The position numbers and the translations under genes were made by a program. Shown piece after piece: positions 1 through 6,640 of a DNA stretch of 26,611 nucleotides. This DNA comes from Chloroflexota bacterium (GTDB lineage: Bacteria; Chloroflexota; Dehalococcoidia; Lucifugimonadales; VGZR01). The stretch spans positions 1-26,611 of the forward strand of contig JAQBWG010000003.1 of assembly GCA_027625225.1 (NCBI GenBank). Direction: 5' to 3'. The notes under the pieces are model-generated. The model was not told the DNA's origin. It did no database searches and saw only the letters and a list, made by a program, of their open reading frames with translations. The first letter of the stretch is position 1, and each line of letters starts with the position of its first letter.

Positions 1-1
1 C

Positions 2-346
2 GGACGCGCAATCGTCGCCGTAGGAGCGACCGGTGGGCGACGTATCACAAACTGCGTTTCGCAGCTCATCATCAACTCGATTGACTATGGGATGAGCCCA
101 CAGGAAGCGATAGATACCCCGAGGGTGGACTGTAGTTCGCCGGAGACGAGTGTGGATACGAGGTTGCCGGAGAAAATCAAGAAGGCACTAATGGGCAAAG
201 GGCACGTCTTACGGGTGATGACCGATGAGTACCCCCCGACGGGGTTTTGGCCGTTCGCCAGCCCGGTGATTATTCATAGGGACGCGGATGGAAAACTAAC
301 CGGCGGGGCGCATACGTTCCATGCAGCGCAGGCCGCCGGCTATTAA
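2..346 (+). CDS. ggt: Gamma-glutamyltransferase, C-terminal part (5' end outside window)
   Basis: The frame is open from the first bases of the window to TAA at 344-346, so only the last 114 residues are present. They match the end of the small (catalytic) subunit of gamma-glutamyltranspeptidase. A GATGGRRI stretch aligns with the GSPGGSRI oxyanion-loop region of the E. coli enzyme. It is followed by a match to NSIDYGM, the AI..PR motif and the closing G...AAGY. The family is an Ntn hydrolase that transfers or hydrolyses gamma-glutamyl groups, for example of glutathione, and is usually exported. The catalytic threonine and any signal peptide lie upstream of the window, so activity and localisation cannot be judged. 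The GSPGG serines are replaced here by A-T, which may mean altered specificity. The next gene converges on it, 10 nt away. Confidence 0.9.
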   Translation, partial: GRAIVAVGATGGRRITNCVSQLIINSIDYGMSPQEAIDTPRVDCSSPETSVDTRLPEKIKKALMGKGHVLRVMTDEYPPTGFWPFASPVIIHRDADGKLTGGAHTFHAAQAAGY

Positions 347-356
347 AGGGCGATAC

Positions 357-575
357 CTAAGAGCCGGCGTGTGTCGCCTCTTCCTCTCGAACTGGCGAAG
401 AGCCTGCAGGATTGGCGGCATACTTGTCGGCATCCTTTTGGAAGCTGGCCCGGCAAGATGCGCTGCAGAAGTAGTACGTCGTTCCCTTGTGGAATTGGAG
501 CAACGCGGCGCGTGCGTCTACGTCCATCCCACATACGGGGTCGTTCTCTAGCTTGGTTTTGCTAAATGGCCACAT
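357..575 (-). CDS. Small YHS-domain metal-binding protein
   Basis: This 72-residue protein is essentially one YHS domain. DPVCGMDV lies at residues 12-19, with Cys15, followed by a YYFCSASC stretch with Cys37 and Cys41 and then SFQKDADKYA. The family resembles TRASH domains and is thought to bind metals through these cysteines. It often occurs alone or on copper/heavy-metal ATPases and monooxygenases. The start is an ATG with a GGAGGG ribosome binding site about nine bases upstream. There is no signal peptide or membrane segment, so it should be cytosolic. The tail after residue 55 is polar and probably disordered. It converges with the gamma-glutamyltransferase gene and diverges from the phosphotriesterase operon. 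A role in metal sequestration or chaperoning is inferred; the substrate metal is unknown. Confidence 0.85.
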   Translation of the reverse strand: MWPFSKTKLENDPVCGMDVDARAALLQFHKGTTYYFCSASCRASFQKDADKYAANPAGSSPVREEEATHAGS

Positions 576-689
576 GTTGTTTTCCCTCCGTCCCTCGAAT
601 AGAGGGGTTGTGTTCAGTGTAAATCGTTAGAGAATGTACCTGTCTCGCGCGGTTCTGGCAAGTGGTGCCAAAATCGAATGGAGAAGACT

Positions 690-717
690 TTGCAGAAATG
701 TTTACACAGGGTAGTAT
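690..717 (+). promoter_or_regulatory. Possible sigma-70 promoter for the phosphotriesterase operon
   Basis: TTGCAG (690-695) and TAGTAT (712-717) are separated by 16 bases and lie about 70 bases before the first hydrolase start. It is the best hexamer pair I could find by eye in the 209-base divergent gap. The match is moderate. Confidence 0.3.
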
Positions 718-784
718 GCCACACGGCCCTCCGAACATCCATTAAAGACTAAAGCGACTATTTACTGAAAGGACATGAATGTAG

Positions 785-1846
785 ATGCCGAATAAATCCG
801 ACTTAAAGGGAAAGATTCAAACAGTTTTGGGGCCTATAGAGCCAGATGAGCTTGGGATCACACTTACCCACGAACATGTGCTCATAGACCTGGGCTGTTA
901 TTTCGAAGTCCCGGAAGAGGCTACCGAACGCTGGTTCGCCGACGCGCCCGTTACTATGGATATTCTGGGCAGGGTCGGCAAGCGCTGGACTTTCAACCAC
1001 GACATGCAGCGTCTTCTCGACGAGAAGGAGGCGCGTGCGGAGGTACTGAAGTATAGATACGCAGGTGGCGATTCGCTCGTTGACGTAACCAGTATCGGTA
1101 TCGGCCGAGATCCCTTGATGCTCGCTCGGATGTCTCGAGCCACCGGCCTGCATATTGTTATGGGGGCTTCGTTCTACGTGCCGCAATCCTACGCGCCCGA
1201 CCTTCATACCCGCTCCGAGGATGACATCACACAGCAAATCATCAGAGACATAACCGTCGGTGTCGGCGACACAGGCATTAAGTCTGGCGTTATCGGCGAA
1301 GTGGCCAACTGGTGGCCGACCAACGAGACGACCCGCAAAATACTCCGGGCTTCGGCCCATGCGGCGATGGAAACGGGCGCCACCGTGCTTATTCACCCGG
1401 GCTTCCATCCGGACGCGCCAATGCATCACATGGACGACCTTATCAAGGCAGGGATGGATCCGAAGAGGGTCATCATGGGGCACCTCGATGGCGTTAGCGA
1501 TATGGGGAAGATTAAGGCAATCGCAGAGACGGGTGCTACGTTGGAATACGACAGGCTGGGCTGGGAAGATACCAGCTGGGTGACCGATATCTACGACGGT
1601 ATCTCCATCCCGTCGGACGTGCAGCGGATGGAGCGGTTCGAGCAAATCATCGAATGGGGCTTTGGCAATCAGCTGGTTGTCGCACACGATGTCTGTTTCA
1701 AGACGGACTGGACATCGAGAGGCGGCAAAGGGTTTGCGCATATCCTGGAAAACTTCGTGCCGCGTATGAAAAAGCGTGGATTCACCGAGAAGCAAATACA
1801 GGCAATCTTGGTGGACACTCCGAAACGGATGCTGACCTTCCAGTAA
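785..1846 (+). CDS. Phosphotriesterase-family (PHP-like) metal-dependent hydrolase, copy 1
   Basis: This 353-residue protein belongs to the amidohydrolase-superfamily phosphotriesterase group and is closest in pattern to E. coli PHP. The binuclear metal ligands can be read directly: His29 and His31 in THEH, Glu172 in VIGEV, His204 in LIHPGFH, His233 in MGHLD and Asp302 in AHD. The bridging residue is Glu, as in PHP, rather than the carbamylated Lys of parathion hydrolase. The family includes lactonases, phosphotriesterases and sugar-phosphate lactonases, so the substrate cannot be assigned. No signal peptide is seen, so it is probably cytosolic. The ATG at 785 has a GAAAGGA ribosome binding site 11 bases upstream; two nearer ATGs run into stops at once. 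It is the first gene of an operon with a close paralogue 55 bases downstream and a DinB-fold gene after that. Confidence 0.92.
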   Translation: MPNKSDLKGKIQTVLGPIEPDELGITLTHEHVLIDLGCYFEVPEEATERWFADAPVTMDILGRVGKRWTFNHDMQRLLDEKEARAEVLKYRYAGGDSLVDVTSIGIGRDPLMLARMSRATGLHIVMGASFYVPQSYAPDLHTRSEDDITQQIIRDITVGVGDTGIKSGVIGEVANWWPTNETTRKILRASAHAAMETGATVLIHPGFHPDAPMHHMDDLIKAGMDPKRVIMGHLDGVSDMGKIKAIAETGATLEYDRLGWEDTSWVTDIYDGISIPSDVQRMERFEQIIEWGFGNQLVVAHDVCFKTDWTSRGGKGFAHILENFVPRMKKRGFTEKQIQAILVDTPKRMLTFQ

Positions 1847-1901
1847 AGGTGGTGTAGGATTGCGGGAAACGGGTTCAAGACTATCGGAGGAGCGCTGAAA
1901 G

Positions 1902-2964
1902 ATGGCGAAGGGCAAAAGTAACATCGCTGGCAAAGTACAAACGGTTCTGGGGCCGATTAATCCCGATCAGTTGGGAATCACCCATACACATGAGCATCTG
2001 CTCATTGATATGAAGTGCTATCGGGAGATTCCGGAAGAGGCCACAAGCAGGTGGTACTGGGACCAGCCGCTTACGATGGAACTGCTGGGCAGCATCGCCA
2101 AGCACGCTTTCCAAAATAAGGACACGCTGGAACTCCTCGACACCAAGGCTGTGATTGATGAAGTCCTGAAGTTCAGGTACGCGGGCGGCGATTCGGTGGT
2201 GGATGCCACCAGCATGGGCATCGCGCGCGACCCGCTTGCTCTCACGCGCATCTCGCGCGCTACCGGCCTGAACATCATCATGGGAGCTTCTTTCTATACG
2301 CCGGTCTCCTATCCGGCTGATATTGATTCACGCACCGAGCAGCAAATCACCGACAACATCGTTCGCGACATCACTGTCGGTGTGGGTGACACGGGCGTAA
2401 AGTCGGGCATCATCGGGGAGATAGGCAACTTCTGGCCCACTAATGAGAACACCCGCAAGATTCTTCGTGCGTCCGCTCACGCCGCGATAGAAACGGGCGC
2501 GCCCATCCTCATCCATCCGGGCTTCCATCCCGACTCACCTGCCCACATCCTGAACGACCTAATGGAAGCAGGCATGGACCCCAAGCGAATCATTATTGGA
2601 CACCTCGACGTTATCCAGCATGGATGCCATCCGCGAAATTGCGGAGATGGGCGTGATGCTGGAACACGACCGCTTCGGCTGGGAGGATTCCCAGTGGGGC
2701 GAAATCGCCGGTCAGACCATTATCATTCCGTCCGATGTCCAGCGCATGGAACGTTTTGAACAGCTTATCGAGTGGGGCTTTTTGGACAGGCTGCTAGTGG
2801 CTCAAGATGTGTGCATGAAGACCGACACGACCGCATACGGCGGTAAAGGCTATGCGCACATCCTAGAGAACATCGTGCCCAGGATGCGCAAACGCGGGTT
2901 CACCCAGAAGCAGATAGATGCCATCCTGGTAGATAACCCGAAGAAGATTCTGACCTTCGTATAG
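1902..2964 (+). pseudogene. Phosphotriesterase-family hydrolase, copy 2, frameshifted
   Basis: This is a tandem paralogue of the preceding hydrolase. An ATG lies behind a GGAGG ribosome binding site (about 1885). The first frame is read to GHLD (2598-2609), after which alignment to copy 1 continues only in a different frame from 2611 (LSSMDAIREI) to TAG at 2962-2964. One G at 2610 stands where copy 1 has a full codon, so two bases are missing (or one added and a codon lost). Restored, the protein would be about 354 residues, the same as copy 1. HxH, the VIGE-type Glu (IIGEIG), LIHPGFH, GHLD and the QD metal-ligand motif are all present across the two frames. As it stands, translation of the first frame ends at 2759 and lacks the final Asp ligand. 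The rest of the sequence looks undecayed, so this is either a very recent mutation, programmed shifting, or a sequencing/assembly error. Confidence 0.85.
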
Positions 2965-2972
2965 GAGCCACC

Positions 2973-3413
2973 ATGGACAGAGCAAAGTTTCTGATTCAAC
3001 TCGACAAAGAGTGGAACGCGTTCAAAGAAGCGATTGCCGGTTTGTCAGACGCCGACATCACCAGGCCCATGGTCGGCGAATGGTCAAGCCACGACCTCAT
3101 CGGGCACGTTGCGACCTGGGATTCGGAATGCGTCGAATCGGCGAAACTGATGGTAAAGGGCAGGCGCGGTATCAAGTACACCGACACCTACAACGACGAG
3201 CAGGTGGTCGCCAAGCGCAAGCTGTCAACCAAAGCGCTACTGAAGGATCTGGAGGACAGCCACAAGAAGGCGGAATCATTCATCAAGACTGTCCCCGAAA
3301 ATTTCTTTGCCCGTGAAACGGCAGTTCGACGTCTGCTGCGAGGCGAAACCTACCGTCACTACATCGAACATGGCGATTCAATACGCGAATGGCGAAAGAA
3401 GCGCAAAGTCTAA
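2973..3413 (+). CDS. DinB-fold (ClbS/DfsB/DUF1706-like) protein
   Basis: This 146-residue protein has the four-helix DinB/MDMPI superfamily pattern. After a first helix come GEWSSHDLIGHVATWD, with His45, and near the C-terminus YRHYIEH, with His129 and His133. These three histidines match the usual metal triad of the superfamily. Members act as thiol-dependent transferases, colibactin-type cyclopropane hydrolases (ClbS) or uncharacterised metalloenzymes; I cannot choose among them. The start is an ATG 8 bases after the frameshifted hydrolase stop, with an AGGAG ribosome binding site overlapping that stop. This suggests co-transcription and possible translational coupling. The stop abuts that of the convergent SDR gene without a gap. 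Its placement with two hydrolases suggests a shared detoxification or xenobiotic-modification role, which is inference. Confidence 0.78.
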   Translation: MDRAKFLIQLDKEWNAFKEAIAGLSDADITRPMVGEWSSHDLIGHVATWDSECVESAKLMVKGRRGIKYTDTYNDEQVVAKRKLSTKALLKDLEDSHKKAESFIKTVPENFFARETAVRRLLRGETYRHYIEHGDSIREWRKKRKV

Positions 3414-4271
3414 CTACTTCGCGGTGATGCCCCCGTCTACGTAGATGATTTGTCCTGTCACGTAATCGGATGCCGGACTGGCCAGATACACCGCCAGCGC
3501 TCCCAGGTTTCGCATGTCGCCTTCCCGCCGCAACGGAATCGTGTCCAGCAACCCCTGTCGCCGCTCCGGATTGTCCCACGCAGCCGCAGTGAGCGATGTG
3601 TTGTAGTCCCCCGGCGCCAGTGCGTTCACGCACACGTTGTACGGTGCCCACTCCAGAGCCATGCACCGTGTGAACATGTTCACCGCCGCCTTGGTGGACT
3701 GATACACGGACTCTAAGGTGTAGGCTTGCTTCGCTGCGATAGAACTGATGTTGATGATTTTGCCCGAGCGCTGCGCCATCATATGCGGAGCGACCGCGCG
3801 ACAGCCGTAAAACACCCCGCCGATATTGGTTTCGATCACCGTGTGAAACTCATCGTCTGACATCCGTTCCGCGCTGCTTCGCCCGACTCTGGGTGGGGTG
3901 AGCGTCTTGTCCGGAAACGGCGCCACCGCCAGCTCCCTGAACGCCCCCGCATTGTTCACCATGATGTCTACCTTGCCGAACGCATCCATGGTGCGCTGTA
4001 CCAGTGCATCCACCTGTTGTGACCGTGCCACATCCGTCGGCACAGCCAGGGCTTTTCGCCCAAGCGCCTGCACCTCTTTTGCAACCGCATCGAGTTCGGG
4101 AGCCGTACGCGCCGCCAGCACCACGTCCGCCCCTGCTTCGGCGTACGACAACGCAATCGTGCGCCCGATGCCTCGTCCGGCGCCTGTAACGATGGCGATG
4201 CGACCGTCCAGACGAAAGTCGTTGAGTAGCGATTCGACGCTATCTTGAAAGCGTGGTTGAGGCGTAGTCAT
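3414..4271 (-). CDS. Short-chain dehydrogenase/reductase (SDR family oxidoreductase)
   Basis: This 285-residue classical SDR carries the cofactor-binding TGAGRGIG at 29-36, Asp80 after the third strand, NNAG at 106-109, the catalytic Ser in NISS at about 175-177, and Tyr190 with Lys194 (YQSTK). It ends in YVTGQIIYVDGG, typical of FabG-like enzymes. The AAR following the second strand suggests an NADP(H) preference, but this is weak evidence. About 20 residues (115-137) are inserted after NNAG compared with the usual 250-residue SDR. The ATG at 4271 has AGGAGG six bases upstream. The gene is convergent with the DinB gene and divergent from the thioredoxin-lipoprotein pair, so it is probably a single-gene transcript. 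The alcohol or ketone substrate is not deducible. Confidence 0.92.
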   Translation of the reverse strand: MTTPQPRFQDSVESLLNDFRLDGRIAIVTGAGRGIGRTIALSYAEAGADVVLAARTAPELDAVAKEVQALGRKALAVPTDVARSQQVDALVQRTMDAFGKVDIMVNNAGAFRELAVAPFPDKTLTPPRVGRSSAERMSDDEFHTVIETNIGGVFYGCRAVAPHMMAQRSGKIINISSIAAKQAYTLESVYQSTKAAVNMFTRCMALEWAPYNVCVNALAPGDYNTSLTAAAWDNPERRQGLLDTIPLRREGDMRNLGALAVYLASPASDYVTGQIIYVDGGITAK

Positions 4272-4351
4272 TCAAATCCTCCTGTTTGGCGGCAGGCCGA
4301 GCATAATTGCGATGCTATAGTATCTTCATTGTTCGGTATGAGGAAATCCAC

Positions 4352-4380
4352 TTGCACTGATGTGGGCGTAGCTTTGTATG
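4352..4380 (+). promoter_or_regulatory. Possible promoter of the thioredoxin-lipoprotein operon
   Basis: TTGCAC (4352-4357) and TGTATG (4375-4380) are separated by 17 bases and lie about 60 bases before the ATG at 4438, in the gap divergent from the SDR gene. The -10 element is imperfect. The in-frame ATG at 4378 falls inside this element, another reason to prefer 4438 as the start. Confidence 0.28.
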
Positions 4381-4437
4381 AGAGAACCAAAATCAATCAT
4401 TCGAACTATTCTCAAGGTCATTCCTAAAGGAGACTTG

Positions 4438-5664
4438 ATGTCCACAAAGCGTATTTCGCTCGCATTTTTTATCCTGATTGCATTCGGAATTCTCCTCGCT
4501 GCCGCGTGCAACTCACAGACGCCTGCTGCTTCCCCGACAACCGGCATACAAGAGTCCACTGCGACCACAGAAAGCCAACAAGCTGCGGCGAATCAAGCGA
4601 TTACCACAGGCCGTATCGGCAACGAAAAGCTCGCGCCCGAACTCAAAGCTATCAGCGGCTGGCTCAACACTGAACCGTTCGCCCTTGAAGACCTTCGTGG
4701 TCAAGTAGTGCTAGTAGATTTCTGGACATATACCTGCATAAACTGCATCCGTACTCTGCCCTATTTGAAAGACTGGCATGATAAGTACGCTGACGACGGT
4801 CTCGTCATCGTCGGCGTCCACACTCCCGAATTCGACTTTGAGCACATCTACGAAAACGTTGAGGACGCTATCGCAGAGTACGGACTGAAGTACCCGGTTG
4901 CTCAAGACAACGACTACGGCACCTGGCGGGCCTTCAGCAACCGCTATTGGCCAGCCAAATATCTTATAGACAAAGATGGCTACATCCGCTACACCCACTT
5001 TGGCGAAGGTGCGTACGAGGAGACAGAAGAATGGATTCGTGCGTTGTTGGCCGAAGCGGGCGTCGATTTGAGTCAGCAAGCCTTTGAAGCTTTGGAGGAG
5101 CGTGAATTCGATCCGGCCGTCTATACCAGTGACAGTGCTACGTCACTCACCCGCGAACTCTACGCTGGCACCGACCGAAACTACGCTGCCGTCCAGTTTA
5201 AGGGCTCACCTCCCTACGTTCGAAACCTGGAGTTCTATAGCCAGCCGGACATAGTGTTGGATTACAACGACCCCGGCAACTACGAAAACCACTATATCTA
5301 CCTGGAAGGCAATTGGCGCAACGCCGAGGAAAGCGTCGTTCACACTCGCGACACCGAGGGCAGCGAAGACTACATCGCCATCAAGTTCTACGCCACCAGC
5401 GTAAACGCCGTAATGGCCCCTCCTGAAGGAGAGACCGCCACAGTGGTGGTGACCATAGAAGGCCAACCCCTCACGCAGCCCCAGGCGGGCGTTGATGTCA
5501 TGTGGGACGACGCAGGGCGTAGTTATATCGCTGTGAACAGTTCACGTATGTACAATGTTGTCGAAGTCTCCAAGTTTGCCGGCTACGACCTCAAACTCAG
5601 TCCCTACGAAGAGGGTTTCGAGTTGTTCGCCTTCACATTCGGCGGATTCAAGAAAGCCCAATAG
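4438..5664 (+). CDS. Thioredoxin-like lipoprotein with DipZ-type C-terminal domain
   Basis: From the ATG at 4438, which has AAAGGAG six bases upstream, the protein is 408 residues; an in-frame ATG at 4378 has no ribosome binding site and would bury the signal peptide. The N-terminus is a lipoprotein signal (hydrophobic 6-22, lipobox LAAAC with Cys24), followed by a low-complexity Thr/Ala/Gln linker. A TlpA/redoxin-like thioredoxin domain follows, with DFWTYTCINC (Cys100, Cys103) and the cis-Pro region RYWPAKYLID. The C-terminal 180 residues resemble the domain after the thioredoxin module of mycobacterial DipZ, a beta-rich region ending in FAFTFGGF. It should act outside the membrane as a thiol-disulfide reductase, but the partner is unknown. 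The next gene starts two bases after its stop, so they form an operon of two thioredoxin-fold lipoproteins. Confidence 0.88.
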   Translation: MSTKRISLAFFILIAFGILLAAACNSQTPAASPTTGIQESTATTESQQAAANQAITTGRIGNEKLAPELKAISGWLNTEPFALEDLRGQVVLVDFWTYTCINCIRTLPYLKDWHDKYADDGLVIVGVHTPEFDFEHIYENVEDAIAEYGLKYPVAQDNDYGTWRAFSNRYWPAKYLIDKDGYIRYTHFGEGAYEETEEWIRALLAEAGVDLSQQAFEALEEREFDPAVYTSDSATSLTRELYAGTDRNYAAVQFKGSPPYVRNLEFYSQPDIVLDYNDPGNYENHYIYLEGNWRNAEESVVHTRDTEGSEDYIAIKFYATSVNAVMAPPEGETATVVVTIEGQPLTQPQAGVDVMWDDAGRSYIAVNSSRMYNVVEVSKFAGYDLKLSPYEEGFELFAFTFGGFKKAQ

Positions 5665-5666
5665 CA

Positions 5667-6620
5667 GTGACTAGTCGTTTTCGTCTCATGAAGTGGTTCA
5701 TAGCGCCAACTGTGCTTGTCATAGTTGCGGCGTGCTCCTCACCCGCCGCACTCCCTGCCACAGCGACCCCAGAGCGGACCGAAACCGTCCGGCTGACCCC
5801 TGAAGAAGTACCGCCCATCAGGGGCCCCAAGTCGCCCAACGGCTACCAGGTCATCCTCGGCACACCCGACTTGGGTCTCGGCGCGAACCGCATCGGGTTT
5901 GTGGTCACCTCACCGAAGGGGTTCGTTAAGCAAGATGTGGTTGAGGTGACATCACTCTATGTCCCGGGAGAAAGCGCTGGAGGAGAAGTACGGCAGACTG
6001 CCACCGCCGACTTCCATCTGTGGCCCTATGGTTCGCGCGGTTTATATGTCACCGAACTCGACTTCGACCGGGCAGGAATCTGGCGACTGGATGTCATACT
6101 GGAGATTGGGGATGGCCAGACCGAGACGATGCAGGTCGTCTTCGACGTGCTGGACGACCCCTATGCTCCCGAGGTAGGGGAGAAAGCCCCCGCCAGCGAC
6201 AGCAAAACAGCTGCAGACGTTGCCCGACTAAGCCAGCTCACGACGGGATCGCTGCAAGACGCCGATCTATACCAACTTTCGCTGGCCCAGGCCGTAGCGA
6301 ACGGATTACCCACCGTGGTCGTTTTTGCCAGCCCAGCCTTTTGTATAACCGAGGTGTGCGGGCCGCAGGTCGAAGTGCTTCAAGAACTGAAGAACAAATA
6401 TGGAGACAGGGCAAATTTCGTCCACGTGGACTTTTACGACAACCCCGAGGAGATTCAGGGGAACCTGGCGAACGCTCAACTATCGTCTGCTGTCATCGAA
6501 TGGCGATTGCCTAGTATCGAGTGGTCGTTCGTGATTGACAGTGACGGCGTTATCGCCGGACGCTTCGAGGCGTTCGCTACTGTAGAGGAATTGGAAGAAG
6601 CCCTGCTCGACGTACTCTAG
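5667..6620 (+). CDS. Lipoprotein with thioredoxin-like C-terminal domain (CxxxxC)
   Basis: This 317-residue protein begins with a GTG two bases after the previous stop; the alternative ATG at 5688 lacks a ribosome binding site, so translational coupling is likely. A lipoprotein signal ends at VAAC (Cys23). Residues 60-165 look like an all-beta domain (TPDLGLGANRIGF, WRLDV) that may be Ig-like. Residues 205-317 have a thioredoxin-like pattern: PTVVVFASPAFC, then LQELKNKYGDRANFVHVDFY, and a C-terminal strand and helix. The cysteines are Cys226 and Cys231, four residues apart, rather than the CxxC of thioredoxins. It may therefore be a metal-binding (Sco-like) or non-redox member. It is probably anchored outside the cytoplasmic membrane with the upstream CxxC lipoprotein as partner. 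Function is inferred only from fold and context. Confidence 0.82.
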   Translation: MTSRFRLMKWFIAPTVLVIVAACSSPAALPATATPERTETVRLTPEEVPPIRGPKSPNGYQVILGTPDLGLGANRIGFVVTSPKGFVKQDVVEVTSLYVPGESAGGEVRQTATADFHLWPYGSRGLYVTELDFDRAGIWRLDVILEIGDGQTETMQVVFDVLDDPYAPEVGEKAPASDSKTAADVARLSQLTTGSLQDADLYQLSLAQAVANGLPTVVVFASPAFCITEVCGPQVEVLQELKNKYGDRANFVHVDFYDNPEEIQGNLANAQLSSAVIEWRLPSIEWSFVIDSDGVIAGRFEAFATVEELEEALLDVL

Positions 6621-6640
6621 TAGGGACTACTTTTTCTTTT
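6619..6640 (+). terminator. Weak terminator-like hairpin with T tract
   Basis: AGTAG (6619-6623), loop GGA, CTACT (6627-6631), followed by a T-rich tract (6631-6640). It covers the stop codons of both the lipoprotein gene and the convergent protease gene. The T tract is the complement of the poly-lysine codons of the protease tail. The stem is only five base pairs, so efficiency is doubtful. Confidence 0.3.

Noticed and set aside
592..606. CCCTC/GAGGG hairpin upstream of the YHS gene
   Set aside because: A five-base stem with no T run or other signal; likely chance.
803..1933. 376-residue minus-strand open frame opposite the first hydrolase gene
   Set aside because: It is antisense to a gene with clear catalytic motifs, and its composition is a by-product of codon usage.
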